A stretch of DNA of 64,000 nt from Pseudarthrobacter sp. NamE5 (GCF_005796225.1 NZ_VAHO01000001.1:186001-250000), one strand, 5' to 3'; numbered from the stretch's first letter, positions 8,819-17,582 are shown. A program made the numbers and translations. Notes: a model not told the origin generated them from the letters alone.

Positions 8819-9667
8819 TCAGGCCCGCGGGCGCAGCACCGCGAAGTATCCCGGCACCCGGCTTTGCCCGTCAACGCCGGTCAAGGGATTTGTTTCAATA
8901 GCGACCTCACCGTCCACCAGGAGTTCCCAGGTTTCCGGCGGAAGTGCCCGCGAGCGCTCTTCCGGTCCGAAATGGCCGGGCATGGGCAGCCCGCGGATGG
9001 CCCGCTCCAGCGGTGCCGGGATCTTCCGTGCGGTGGCACCAAGGTGGGAAACGTACTCCACCGGGTTGCCCTGGAAATTGGTCTCGGCCAGGAAGACTGT
9101 GCCCCGGCTGCCGGTCAGCAGCCGCAGGTTCTCCACCAGCGCAGCCTGGTCGGCCGGGTCCAGGACATGGAGCACACCCCGGATGAAGACGTTGGCGCCG
9201 CCGTCGCCGGCCAGTCCCTCCGCCGCACCCGTCCGGGTCATGTCCCGGGCCTCGAAACGGATACAGCCCGCGCTCCCACCGGCCGGCGTAATGTCCGCCG
9301 CAGCCTGGGCACTGGCATGGGCAACAGCGTTCGCGGAGACATCCACTCCAATGACCTCGGGAAAGACTTCCGCCAACGCCCTGGTGAAACTGCCGTGTCC
9401 GCAGCCTACGTCCACCACGGGCAGTTCCGGGTCCAGGTACCGCAGCAGCACATCCTTGTAGCCAAGGAACTCATGGTCCGTGCCCGAGTCCCACAGGACT
9501 TCATCACCGGAGCCGGTTCCCCGTATCCCCGCCCAGTAGGTGTCCCACGCCAGTGGCCGGTTCTTGGGGGCAGAGCGGGCCAACCGCATGAGTTTGGGGA
9601 TCATCAGGTACTTCGGCAGGGCGGAAAAGGCTGATTTTGCGGGGGAAGGCTTCGCTGGGGAGGGCAC
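8819..9667 (-). CDS. Class I SAM-dependent methyltransferase
   Basis: A 282-aa methyltransferase with motif I VDVGCGHGSF near residue 83 and the acidic end of strand beta2 in VIGVDVS near residue 105. Later strands FEARDM and FIRGVLHVLD follow. The N-terminus has a basic Ser/Pro/Lys tag. The GTG start at 9667 lacks a ribosome site, but TATATT stands 6 nt upstream, the usual -10 spacing for leaderless actinobacterial mRNAs. The gene diverges from the sensor kinase (139-nt gap). The substrate is unknown. Confidence 0.78.
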   Translation of the reverse strand: MPSPAKPSPAKSAFSALPKYLMIPKLMRLARSAPKNRPLAWDTYWAGIRGTGSGDEVLWDSGTDHEFLGYKDVLLRYLDPELPVVDVGCGHGSFTRALAEVFPEVIGVDVSANAVAHASAQAAADITPAGGSAGCIRFEARDMTRTGAAEGLAGDGGANVFIRGVLHVLDPADQAALVENLRLLTGSRGTVFLAETNFQGNPVEYVSHLGATARKIPAPLERAIRGLPMPGHFGPEERSRALPPETWELLVDGEVAIETNPLTGVDGQSRVPGYFAVLRPRA

Positions 9668-9806
9668 AGATCAAATATAAGTGCCTGATCAAGCGGGAAG
9701 CGGATGGCCGCCCTTTATTGCAGGCGGCGTGCCTGCCTGCCGCTTCGTGAAGCCGACCACACTGTATCCCCCTAGAATGTAGTCAACTGGGAGGGAAGGG
9801 GGGATT

Positions 9807-11465
9807 GTGACAGCTGACATGCCTGGTGGCTTGTCCGCGCCCCGCACCGCCGTCGTGGCAGACCCCGACGGCGCACGGCTGGCAACGAACGCCCAGGCAC
9901 TGCGGGATGCCGGCTACCGGGTGCTGTGCGCGGAAGATGCCGAGGCCCTTGCTGCCGGGCTGGAAGCCGCGGAGCCTTCCGTCGTCGTGGTTGACTCGTC
10001 CCTGGCCACGGTTGAAACCGCCGCGCCGGTGCTGGTGGTGGTGGACCTCGACGACCCCGCGGAGCTGGCGGCCATGAAGCCTTCCGGCATTCATGACTGC
10101 ATCGCCAAGCCGCCGCCGCCCAGGGAGCTTGTCCACCGCGCTGGTGCCCTGATAGATATGGTGGCCCGCCGCAAGGCGGCACGGCAGGAGACCGAGGCAC
10201 TCCGCGAGCAGCTGCGGCAGGTTTCGGCTGCGGTTCGGGCAACGAATGATCCGCAGGAAATAGCCCGGCACGTGGTGGCGGGCTTCGGCCGCACGTTCAA
10301 GGCGGACTATGTCTGGCTGGCGACCTTTGAGGATGACCGGGTTCCGCGCATCAATGCCTCCTGGAGCAGGCCCGGACTTAAACCGCTTGCTCCCGCTTCA
10401 CTGCCGGACGAGCAGCATGCCCGGCAGATGGCCGACCTGCTGTGGGCCGGGGCGGAGACGTCCTCATCCGCCGCAGCCGAGGAGTCGACGGCCGGGGGGC
10501 CGACGGCGGGACAGGCCCCTTCAGCCGGCATCGCGGACGCCGCCTCGTCTCTGGCGGTGCCCATGGGCGAGGGGAATTCCTCGCTGGGCATCATAGTGAT
10601 CGCGATGCTGGAGCAGCAGCGAAGCTGGACGGGCGCAGAGCTGGGTCTTATGCAGCACGTAGCAGGCAATACCGCCTATGGCCTTATCCAGAGCCACCTG
10701 ATCAGCAGCCAGCAGCAGGTGGTGAAGCAGCTTCAGCAGCTGGACAAGGCCAAGACCGACTTCCTGGCCACCGTGAACCATGAGTTGAGGACTCCGCTGA
10801 CGTCCATCATGGCGTACCTGGACATGATCCAGGAGAACACTGAGCAACCGGTCTCCCCAGAGGTCCACCAGATGCTGGACATCGTGGTGAGGAACACGGA
10901 GCGGCTCCGGATCCTCATCGAGGACATGCTGAGCGTTTCGCGCAGCGGCCTTGACGACAGCCTGATGCACCTTACACCGGTGCGGCTGGGACAAACCCTG
11001 GACCTGGTGGCGGCAGCGCTTCGGCCCTTGGCTACGCTGCAGAACGTCACGATCGCCGTGGACCCCGTCCCGGAGGACCCTGAGATCCTTGCCGACGAGG
11101 TGCAGCTGCAGCAGGTGTTCACCAACCTGGTTTCCAATGCCATCAAGTTCACCCCGAGCGGCGGCCGGATTGAGGTGGGCAGCGAGTCCCATGCCGCCGC
11201 CGACGGTACGCGATGGGCCACCGTCAGCGTGGCGGACACCGGAATAGGCATTTCGAGCGACGAAATCGACCACGTCTTCACCCGGTTCTACCGTGCCTCC
11301 AACGCCATGTCCGGGGCCATTCCGGGGACCGGCCTGGGGCTGGCAATCACCAAGGACATCGTGTCCCGCCACGGCGGCCGCATAGATGTGTCCTCCACGC
11401 TGGGTGCGGGCACCACCGTCAAAGTAAGCCTTCCCCTGGGCGCCGACCGCAGCCAGGAGAACTGA
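9807..11465 (+). CDS. Sensor histidine kinase with N-terminal receiver-like and GAF domains
   Basis: A 552-aa soluble kinase. Residues about 12-115 resemble a response-regulator receiver, with a possible phospho-acceptor Asp in VVVDSSL and a Lys-Pro pair in CIAKPPPP. A GAF-like region follows (about 145-300), then a coiled linker, HisKA with ATVNHELRTPLTS (His near residue 325) and a HATPase domain. The ATPase domain carries the N box (FTNLVSNAIKFT), DTGIGI and GTGLGLAI. There are no membrane helices, so the signal is cytoplasmic or comes from partner proteins. The GTG start is preceded by a GGGAGGGAAGGG run. No cognate response regulator is adjacent; a c-di-GMP enzyme gene follows within 17 nt, so output may run through cyclic-di-GMP. 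Confidence 0.88.
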   Translation: MTADMPGGLSAPRTAVVADPDGARLATNAQALRDAGYRVLCAEDAEALAAGLEAAEPSVVVVDSSLATVETAAPVLVVVDLDDPAELAAMKPSGIHDCIAKPPPPRELVHRAGALIDMVARRKAARQETEALREQLRQVSAAVRATNDPQEIARHVVAGFGRTFKADYVWLATFEDDRVPRINASWSRPGLKPLAPASLPDEQHARQMADLLWAGAETSSSAAAEESTAGGPTAGQAPSAGIADAASSLAVPMGEGNSSLGIIVIAMLEQQRSWTGAELGLMQHVAGNTAYGLIQSHLISSQQQVVKQLQQLDKAKTDFLATVNHELRTPLTSIMAYLDMIQENTEQPVSPEVHQMLDIVVRNTERLRILIEDMLSVSRSGLDDSLMHLTPVRLGQTLDLVAAALRPLATLQNVTIAVDPVPEDPEILADEVQLQQVFTNLVSNAIKFTPSGGRIEVGSESHAAADGTRWATVSVADTGIGISSDEIDHVFTRFYRASNAMSGAIPGTGLGLAITKDIVSRHGGRIDVSSTLGAGTTVKVSLPLGADRSQEN

Positions 11466-11482
11466 ACGCATGCCGGAACCCG

Positions 11483-13024
11483 ATGTTTGCGGATAACGAC
11501 CCGCGGCTCTCCCAGCTCCTCGAAGGCATCGTGCGCCTGGCATCCGGAGACCTCAGCTCCCGGATCGAGGTGTCCCCGGCACGCGATGAACTCGATGCCA
11601 TCATCATGGGCACTAACCTACTGGCAGAGGACCTGCAAATTATCTACGAAGAGCTGGAGCAGCGGGTCCAGGTCCGAACCCAGCTGCTGCATGAAGCCCA
11701 TCTGGAAATGCAGAAGATGGCCATGCAGGATCCGCTGACCGGCCTGGCCAACCGCTCCGCCCTCCTTGAGGCGCTGAAGGATGCGCTGGACGCCGACGGC
11801 GGGTCCGGGGACAGCCCCGCCCTCCTGCTGATGGATCTGGATGCCTTCAAATCCATCAACGACAGCCTTGGCCACACGGCAGGGGACCATGTCCTGTCCA
11901 TCGTGGGGCAGAAGATCCGCAGCGCAGTCCGCACCTCCGACGTCGTGGCGCGCCTGGGCGGTGACGAATTCGCGATCGTCCTGCCTGGCGCTTCTGCGGA
12001 CCAGGCCGGCATTGTGGGGCACCGCATCCTGGCGGCCTTGGGCGAGCCCATTGACGTGCCGGGACGCAGCGTCCGCTGCGGGGCCAGTATGGGGCTTAGT
12101 TGCGGCGGCGCGGGGAAGACACCCGAGGACATGCTGATGGAGGCCGACGTCGCCATGTATGCCTCCAAAGCGGAAGGCCAAAACAGGCTTCACCGCTTCG
12201 AACCCGGGCTCCTGCTGGTGCGGAGGCTCCGCAGCCAGCTGGTGGAGGATCTCCGCAGCGCCATCAAATCCGGCGGCCTGATGCTCCATTACCAGCCGGT
12301 GGTGGAGCTCGGCACCGGCCGCATCGAAGGCGTGGAAGCCCTAATCCGCTGGAACCACCCCACCCGGGGCTTCATCATGCCCGATGAGTTCATTCCGCTC
12401 GCCGAAGAGGCCGGCCTGATTTCCGAGCTCGGAAACTGGGTACTCAGGACGGCTGTGCACCGGCTCCGGGACTGGCTTGATGCTTCCGTGGTGGACAGCA
12501 GCTTTTCCGTCAGGATCAATATCTCGGCCACGGACCTGCAGAGCCTCCAGTTCATCGAGGATGTCAGGGCTGTCCTCAAGGAGACGGGCGTGCGCCCGGA
12601 GCAGGTGGTCCTGGAACTGACCGAGGTGGCCATCGTCAAGGGCAACGAGCTGGACCGGTATTCACTGGGCGGGCTGCGCGGACTGGGCGTGGGCATCGAG
12701 ATCGACGACTTCGGCACCGGATACTCGTCCATCAGCTACCTTCGCAGGCTCCCTGTGGACCGGGTCAAGGTGGACCGGTCGCTGATCACGGGACTGGGGT
12801 CAGATCCCAGCCAACCGGCACTGGTGGCAGCTGTCCTGCAACTCGTCAGGGCCTGCGGGCTGGAAGCGGTGTGGGAAGGGGTGGAAACTGCTGAGCAGGC
12901 CGAGATCCTTCGCGGCTTGGGCTGCCTCAGCGCGCAGGGTTACTTCTTCAGCAAGCCCGTTCCGCCGGAACAAATACCGGAACTGCTGGCTGCCAGGCCG
13001 GAAAGCGCCATTGAGCAGGGCTGA
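11483..13024 (+). CDS. GGDEF-EAL bifunctional cyclic-di-GMP enzyme
   Basis: A 513-aa protein. Residues 1-75 form a HAMP-like and coiled-coil input segment. GGDEF follows (about 80-240) with the intact active-site RLGGDEF near residue 157, then EAL (about 255-505) with VEALIRWNHP, NISA, ELTE, DDFGTGYSS, KVDR, EGVE and GYFFSKP all present. Both diguanylate cyclase and phosphodiesterase sites therefore look functional. The start is uncertain. ATG 11483 keeps the frame, but the best ribosome site (AGGAG) is spaced for an out-of-frame ATG at 11470 that ends after 8 codons. The longer open frame upstream is a shadow of the kinase gene. It is probably co-transcribed with the kinase. Confidence 0.88.
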   Translation: MFADNDPRLSQLLEGIVRLASGDLSSRIEVSPARDELDAIIMGTNLLAEDLQIIYEELEQRVQVRTQLLHEAHLEMQKMAMQDPLTGLANRSALLEALKDALDADGGSGDSPALLLMDLDAFKSINDSLGHTAGDHVLSIVGQKIRSAVRTSDVVARLGGDEFAIVLPGASADQAGIVGHRILAALGEPIDVPGRSVRCGASMGLSCGGAGKTPEDMLMEADVAMYASKAEGQNRLHRFEPGLLLVRRLRSQLVEDLRSAIKSGGLMLHYQPVVELGTGRIEGVEALIRWNHPTRGFIMPDEFIPLAEEAGLISELGNWVLRTAVHRLRDWLDASVVDSSFSVRINISATDLQSLQFIEDVRAVLKETGVRPEQVVLELTEVAIVKGNELDRYSLGGLRGLGVGIEIDDFGTGYSSISYLRRLPVDRVKVDRSLITGLGSDPSQPALVAAVLQLVRACGLEAVWEGVETAEQAEILRGLGCLSAQGYFFSKPVPPEQIPELLAARPESAIEQG

Positions 13025-13188
13025 AACTACTGCGCTTTTGTTTCCTGCGATATACGATCATCGTGCGGTGTCTGGTTTTCGTCGCCGCGAAAACAGGTTT
13101 CAGCAGGGACACCGGATTTTAGAGGCATTTAGAAATTGAACAGCTATGGGCCATTGGGTCATTACTTCGTCAACTGGGGGCGTAGTTA

Positions 13189-14286
13189 ATGTTGGTTCGG
13201 ACACAGGCATGGGGAATAATCGCCGCTGTGCTGGCGGACACGGATCCGTCCGGAGCGGCGGTGCGGCAGCGCCTGAGCAACAGGCTGGATGAAAATCCGG
13301 GTGTTCCGGAGCGGGCCTTGCTGGAATACCTGCTGGAGACCCGGCAAAGCGACGCCAATACGGTGGAGACGCTCGAAAGCGCCAGGCAGATGCGCCTCAC
13401 CCCTGCAGCCCTTCCGCCCCAACTGGCCGAACAAATTGACGCCATCCGCAGCGTGTCACGTATCAGCGCGCTTCTCGAGAACAACATGCTCATGACTGCC
13501 TTCCAGCCCATCTACGGCCTGGAAGAAAAAACAGTGGTGGGAGTCGAGGCATTGTCCCGGTTTGTCAGCGATGACGGCGCCGCCGCGGAGCTTTGGTTCG
13601 CCGAGGCAGCTGCAGTGGGGCTGGGTGCCAACCTTGAATTCTCGGCCTTGGGGTCCGCCGCAGCAGCCGCGAAGAATCTTCCGGGAAACCTGTTCGTCTC
13701 CCTGAACATCTCCCCGGCGTCGTGCCTGGACCCGCGGCTGCCGGAATTGTTCGAGCACATCGACCTTCCCATCAGCCGTGTGGTGCTCGAACTGACGGAG
13801 ACGGTCAAGGACGAGGAATATGCGCAGTTTATCTCCGCCATCAACCCCCTGCGCGACAGGGGCCTGCGGATCGCCGTCGATGACACCCACTCAGGCGCCG
13901 GCGCAGTGAGCCGTATGGTCCACCTGCGGCCGGACTTCCTGAAGGTGGGCAGGAACATTATTGGTGACGTGGACAATGACGGGATCCAGCGCGCCCTGGC
14001 GGCCTGCCTGGTGGATTTTGCCGAACAGATCGGAACCACCCTGGTGGCAGAGGGCATCGAGACCGTGGGCGAGCTCAAAGTCCTCACCGAACTGGGGATC
14101 AGTGCCGGGCAGGGCTACCTGCTGGGCAGGCCCTCCGTCATGCCCAAGGACTGGACCAACTGGAACACCCGGCTGGACGTGGACGGGCTCCAGCGGCATC
14201 TCCCGGGACCTGGGCAGGCCGGCACAGCCGCCCAAGCGGGTGCATCGCACTCGGCCACCGCTTTGCACAGGAACGACCAGAGCTGA
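13189..14286 (+). CDS. EAL-domain protein (putative c-di-GMP phosphodiesterase)
   Basis: A 365-aa protein. Residues 1-95 are a helical N-terminal segment of unknown type, and residues about 100-330 form an EAL domain. VGVEALSRF (near residue 118), SLNISP, VLELTE, AVDD, FLKVGR, AEGIE and GQGYLLG retain most catalytic and metal-binding residues. The loop normally reading DFGTGYSS is altered to DTHSGAGAVS, so activity may be lower or the domain may serve only as a sensor. The last 40 residues are an Ala/Gly/His tail. The 164-nt gap upstream allows its own promoter. It is the third c-di-GMP-linked gene in a row. Confidence 0.85.
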   Translation: MLVRTQAWGIIAAVLADTDPSGAAVRQRLSNRLDENPGVPERALLEYLLETRQSDANTVETLESARQMRLTPAALPPQLAEQIDAIRSVSRISALLENNMLMTAFQPIYGLEEKTVVGVEALSRFVSDDGAAAELWFAEAAAVGLGANLEFSALGSAAAAAKNLPGNLFVSLNISPASCLDPRLPELFEHIDLPISRVVLELTETVKDEEYAQFISAINPLRDRGLRIAVDDTHSGAGAVSRMVHLRPDFLKVGRNIIGDVDNDGIQRALAACLVDFAEQIGTTLVAEGIETVGELKVLTELGISAGQGYLLGRPSVMPKDWTNWNTRLDVDGLQRHLPGPGQAGTAAQAGASHSATALHRNDQS

Positions 14287-14325
14287 CGCGGTCCGGCCGG
14301 CAGCAGTGCGCCCTAGCCGGGCCGC

Positions 14326-14544
14326 TTATTCGCTGTGGCCCTGGTCCCCGCTCATCTGGTCTTCCGCTGGCGGGGTTTCCCCGGGAGGCACTCCCCCGCC
14401 CGGCTCCAGCCCTGTGACGTTGCCTTCGGCAGGGTCCGGATTTGGCGAACCCGCAGAGTCCTTGCCAGCCGGCCTGGCGTCAGCTGGGTCCTTGCCCGGC
14501 TGGTCGGGGTTGGCCGGATCATTTTCCGGATGGTAGCTGCTCAT
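14326..14544 (-). CDS. Small Pro/Asp/Gly-rich hydrophilic protein
   Basis: A 72-aa protein, almost without hydrophobic residues, with repeated PxxPDxPGKDPA-like segments; disordered. The ATG at 14544 has GAAGGA about 10 nt upstream. A longer reading frame from 14859 on the same strand is a shadow of the divergent gene. The family is not recognised. Its composition matches other small hydrophilic proteins in this window. Confidence 0.5.
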   Translation of the reverse strand: MSSYHPENDPANPDQPGKDPADARPAGKDSAGSPNPDPAEGNVTGLEPGGGVPPGETPPAEDQMSGDQGHSE

Positions 14545-14685
14545 GATGAGTTGGTCCTTCCCGTCCGGCCGCGGTCCCATGCCCCGGCTCTGGACTAATT
14601 GTAAGCATGCTGATAATTCTGGAAGGGTAATGTTCCGGGGGTCCGCTGCGGGCGCCCGGCACACAATGTCGGAAGGAGCAGTCAC

Positions 14686-15183
14686 ATGGGTATCGGCGAC
14701 AGCATCGGCAAGGCAGCAGAAAACGCCATGGAAGACCTGGCAGGGACATCCAAACCCACAGAGAAAATGAATGTTCCTGACCCCACGGATCCCCAAGACG
14801 ACGTAGAGGTCCACTCCTCCCTCAGCGAGGGATCCAACGCCATGGAGGCGGAGAAGCAAAAGGCTCCGGGGCTCAAGACCGGCGCGGCCCCCGGCCCGGT
14901 GTCCGAAAATCCCTTTGGCGGGGACCAGGACGCTGATGAGTCAGACGGTGGCAGCGGCACGGAAGGCCGCGGCGCTGGAGAGGGCAGTGCTGGACGGGGC
15001 AGTGCCGGACGGGACGACGACGGCGGCCTGGCCGGGAGCGCTTCCGCCCCTGCCGGCGGGGCAGGGGCGGATCCGGGCGGGGTATCGGGCTCGGCGGGCC
15101 TGCCCGACAGCAACCCGGATGAACTGCGCGCGGACCCCACCGAGGGCGACCAGGACCCTTCCACCAGCACGGGCCGGGGCTAG
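14686..15183 (+). CDS. Acidic Gly/Ser/Asp-rich protein with short amphipathic N-terminus
   Basis: A 165-aa protein. The first 20 residues (MGIGDSIGKAAENAMEDLAG) form an amphipathic helix reminiscent of CsbD-like stress proteins. The rest is low complexity and rich in Gly, Asp, Ser and Pro. GGAAGGAG is placed 7 nt before the ATG, strong support for translation. It is divergent from the 72-aa gene, with 141 nt between starts. A stress-protective role is conceivable from composition only. Confidence 0.6.
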   Translation: MGIGDSIGKAAENAMEDLAGTSKPTEKMNVPDPTDPQDDVEVHSSLSEGSNAMEAEKQKAPGLKTGAAPGPVSENPFGGDQDADESDGGSGTEGRGAGEGSAGRGSAGRDDDGGLAGSASAPAGGAGADPGGVSGSAGLPDSNPDELRADPTEGDQDPSTSTGRG

Positions 15184-15203
15184 AAAGGGCTGGCCGGCCG
15201 CAG

Positions 15204-16007
15204 TCAGCCGTGCGGCCACTCTCCCCGCTCAACGAGCACTTCGCGGAGGAGGTCCGCACGGTCTGTCACGAGCCCGTCAACGCCCAGCCCGAGGAGCCGG
15301 CGCATCTCCTCGGGTTCGTTGACGGTCCATACGTGGACCACCAGGCCCAGCGCATGCGCACGCCGGATGGATGCGGGGGTCACCACTTTGACGATGCCGC
15401 GGCGGACCGGAACCTGAAGCGCCTGGACGTCCCGGAGGATCTTCCGCATCAGCCACTGGAAGACAGAGCGCGGAAGCACCGGACCCAGCAGGGTAAAGAG
15501 TGCGATTGACCCCACCCCGGCCGACGCCGCGACCGGCTGGCTCAGCCGCTTCAGCACCGCGCGCCGCCGCCGGTCCGAAAAGCTGGTCACCAGGACCCGG
15601 TGATGCACCTGGCGCTCCTCGATGACCGCGGCGATGCTTGCAACGGAGTTCCAGTCCTTGACATCCAGGTTCAGCCGGACGTCGGGCAGTTCCGCGAGCA
15701 GCTCATCGAGCCGCGGGATGGGCTCGCTGCCGCCGATGCGGGCCTTTGCCGCCTCGGCTGCGGGCAGGCCGGATACCTTGCCGCGGCCGTCCGTAACCCG
15801 GTCAAGGGTGTCATCGTGGAAGAGGAGCACCACGCCGTCCGACGTGGTGTGGACGTCCGTCTCGAGATACCGGTAGCCCAGGCCAACGGCGGCGCGGAAC
15901 GCGGCCATGGAGTTTTCCAGCCCCTCGCCGGAAAATCCGCGGTGGGCCATCGCTATGGGCAGCGGAGACCCGCCACCGGCTGAATTGTCGAAAAACGGCA
16001 GGCTCAC
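15204..16007 (-). CDS. Glycerophosphodiester phosphodiesterase
   Basis: A 267-aa enzyme that hydrolyses glycerophosphodiesters to an alcohol (for example choline or ethanolamine) and glycerol 3-phosphate. Motifs seen: AHRGFSGEGLENS near residue 18, LETDVHTTSDG near residue 48, LFHDDTLDR near residue 63, LNLDVK, and VHVWTVNE near the C-terminus. These give the catalytic His pair and metal-binding Glu, Asp and Glu. The GTG at 16007 is chosen because it gives the usual 15-20-residue lead before the HRG motif; the ribosome site is weak, and an ATG at 15950 is the alternative. There is no signal peptide, so it is probably cytoplasmic. It could supply choline from glycerophosphocholine to the catabolic genes downstream, but that is speculative. 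Confidence 0.85.
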   Translation of the reverse strand: MSLPFFDNSAGGGSPLPIAMAHRGFSGEGLENSMAAFRAAVGLGYRYLETDVHTTSDGVVLLFHDDTLDRVTDGRGKVSGLPAAEAAKARIGGSEPIPRLDELLAELPDVRLNLDVKDWNSVASIAAVIEERQVHHRVLVTSFSDRRRRAVLKRLSQPVAASAGVGSIALFTLLGPVLPRSVFQWLMRKILRDVQALQVPVRRGIVKVVTPASIRRAHALGLVVHVWTVNEPEEMRRLLGLGVDGLVTDRADLLREVLVERGEWPHG

Positions 16008-16047
16008 AGTGTGAGCGTACCCGAGGCTGCCGGCGGGCCCGGGAGTA

Positions 16048-16296
16048 TCAGCTGTCCTCAGGAAGGATGTCCACGCCGTCGCTGCAGTGGAGCAGCGTAC
16101 GTCCGCGGCCGCCGTCGAAATTAATCCACACAGCCGCATGGTCCGCGGTGAGGGCGTCCACCAGTCCGTTGGCCTCGAACTTTGGCGCGAGGAGGACGCG
16201 GACGCGGTCGCCCTGCCGCAGTTTCTTCCAGTGCGGAGCGGGTGTTGCCTGCCGGAGCGGCGCTTCGGTTCCAAGCTTCACTTTTCTTGCCATCAT
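16048..16296 (-). CDS. Small basic conserved hypothetical protein
   Basis: An 82-aa protein with several predicted beta strands (KLRQGDRVRVLLAPKF, HAAVWINFDGG, RTLLHCSDGVDIL), suggesting a small SH3- or Tudor-like barrel. AAGGGG precedes the ATG; a second ATG follows immediately, so the true product may be one residue shorter. It ends 40 nt before the glycerophosphodiesterase start in the same direction, so the two are possibly co-transcribed. No known function. Confidence 0.6.
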   Translation of the reverse strand: MMARKVKLGTEAPLRQATPAPHWKKLRQGDRVRVLLAPKFEANGLVDALTADHAAVWINFDGGRGRTLLHCSDGVDILPEDS

Positions 16297-16418
16297 CTAC
16301 CCCTTGAGCCGGAAAGGAGAGGTTGGCCTCTCCGCCTCCAAAGCTAGGAAGCGAAAGTGAACGCCAGGTGAGCGCAAGCTGTGTAAATGGAGCGACTTTC
16401 CCAGGCCGCCGGCCGGTG

Positions 16419-17237
16419 TCAGGGAAGAGTGACTCCCAGCGAAGCCAGCCTGGCCTCCAGAACCTGGGCCACGCCGTCGTCATCAAAGTGCGGCGCCTGC
16501 TGTCCCGCGGCACGGATCGCGTCCGGATGGCCGCTGGCCATCGCATAACCGTGGCCGGCCCAGCGGAGCATTTCAATGTCGTTTGGCATATCCCCAAATG
16601 CCACCACGTCCTCGGCGCCGATTCCCAGGGTGCCGGCGTATTCGGCCAGCGTGACGGCCTTGTTGACACCGGGCAGGGCAAGTTCGAGCATGGGGACTCC
16701 GGGCGAGGAGTGGGTGGCCGCCGCGAGGTGTCCGACGGCGGGAGCCACCTCTGCGAGGAAGTCGTCCGGAGTGCCCTCACGGACGATGGCGAGGAACTTC
16801 ACCACAGCGTCGTCGCCGGGGAGTGTATCGGCGAGCGCGGCGGGAGTGAACTCGGACAGCAGTTCGCTGGATTCGTTTTCGATGAAGCCGGGCTCGAGGT
16901 GGAACCTCGTTAGTGTTTCGGCGGCAAACAGGGCTGCCGGACGCAGCTGCTTGATTACGCGGCGGACTTCGAGCACCGCGTCCAGGCTCAGTGTCCGGGC
17001 GGACACCAGCTGGTCTGTTTCCAGGTCCCAGACTACGGCGCCGTTGGAGCAGATGACCGTCCCCCTGTGCCCCAGCTGGTCCTGCAGCGGGTGCAGCCAG
17101 CGCGGCGGCCGGCCGGTCACGAAGACCAGTTCGACGCCGGCGTCCCGGCAGGCGTGGAAGGCGCGGACGGTGCGGTCGCTGATTTTTCCGTCGTGTCCGA
17201 GGATCGTCCCGTCGATGTCACTCGCTACCAAACGCAT
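16419..17237 (-). CDS. HAD-superfamily hydrolase, Cof type
   Basis: A 272-aa phosphatase-like protein. Motif I is SDIDGTILG (residues 6-14), with the nucleophile and acid Asp pair. Motif II is VTGRPPRW near residue 40. The cap domain is of the Cof/C2B kind. The late block NKAVTLAEYAG supplies the motif III Lys, and FGDMPNDIEML (near residue 215) supplies the motif IV metal-binding Asp residues. Such proteins dephosphorylate sugar phosphates, pyridoxal phosphate or flavin nucleotides; the substrate cannot be named. It is cytoplasmic and monocistronic as far as can be seen. Confidence 0.88.
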   Translation of the reverse strand: MRLVASDIDGTILGHDGKISDRTVRAFHACRDAGVELVFVTGRPPRWLHPLQDQLGHRGTVICSNGAVVWDLETDQLVSARTLSLDAVLEVRRVIKQLRPAALFAAETLTRFHLEPGFIENESSELLSEFTPAALADTLPGDDAVVKFLAIVREGTPDDFLAEVAPAVGHLAAATHSSPGVPMLELALPGVNKAVTLAEYAGTLGIGAEDVVAFGDMPNDIEMLRWAGHGYAMASGHPDAIRAAGQQAPHFDDDGVAQVLEARLASLGVTLP

Positions 17238-17388
17238 CCTGCCAGTCTACGTGGCGACGTGCCGGAAGCTGGAGGCCGGCTGAGCAGGTGCCTCTCCGCC
17301 GGGGCAATGCACAGCGGCAGTGCGCCCTGCCGCAACGTCAAAGTGCACCTGGCCAGGTCCCTGCGCGACGTAGTACTTGCCCCCGCTA

Positions 17389-17418
17389 TTGACACTCCAC
17401 TGTGACGGCTGACATATT
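17389..17418 (+). promoter_or_regulatory. Candidate promoter of mscR operon
   Basis: TTGACA at 17389-17394 and CATATT at 17413-17418 are separated by 18 nt (or ACATAT with 17), a close match to the housekeeping promoter. It faces the formaldehyde genes. Unmapped. Confidence 0.55.
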
Positions 17419-17443
17419 TCCAGTACGCGCTCTATGCACCGTG

Positions 17444-17458
17444 TTGTGTAATACGCAA
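17444..17458. promoter_or_regulatory. Near-palindromic candidate operator before mscR
   Basis: TTGTGTAATACGCAA: two 7-nt arms around a central A, matching at 6 of 7 positions. It lies about 26 nt past the candidate -10 box, where a repressor could block transcription. The cognate regulator is not identified. Confidence 0.4.
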
Positions 17459-17582
17459 TAACAAACAACCCAGCACACGCCGCCGCGGCCCGGGCGTCGG
17501 CATGAGATCGTTGAACGGGCAGCAGGATTGCCTCAGGTACCGCCGCCACGATTCCCGGGTTTTAGGAAAGGAACACCAGTTC

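Larger units (their letters stand above)
17238..17582. other. 345-bp intergenic region upstream of mscR
   Basis: A gap between the HAD gene (leftward) and mscR (rightward). It holds a sigma70-like promoter at 17389-17418 and a near-palindrome at 17444-17458, listed separately, and a leader of about 160 nt before the mscR start. No small coding gene or RNA gene was recognised. Confidence 0.6.

Noticed and set aside
11213-11482. N-terminal 90-residue extension of the GGDEF-EAL protein
   Set aside because: That stretch is the sensor kinase gene read in another frame.
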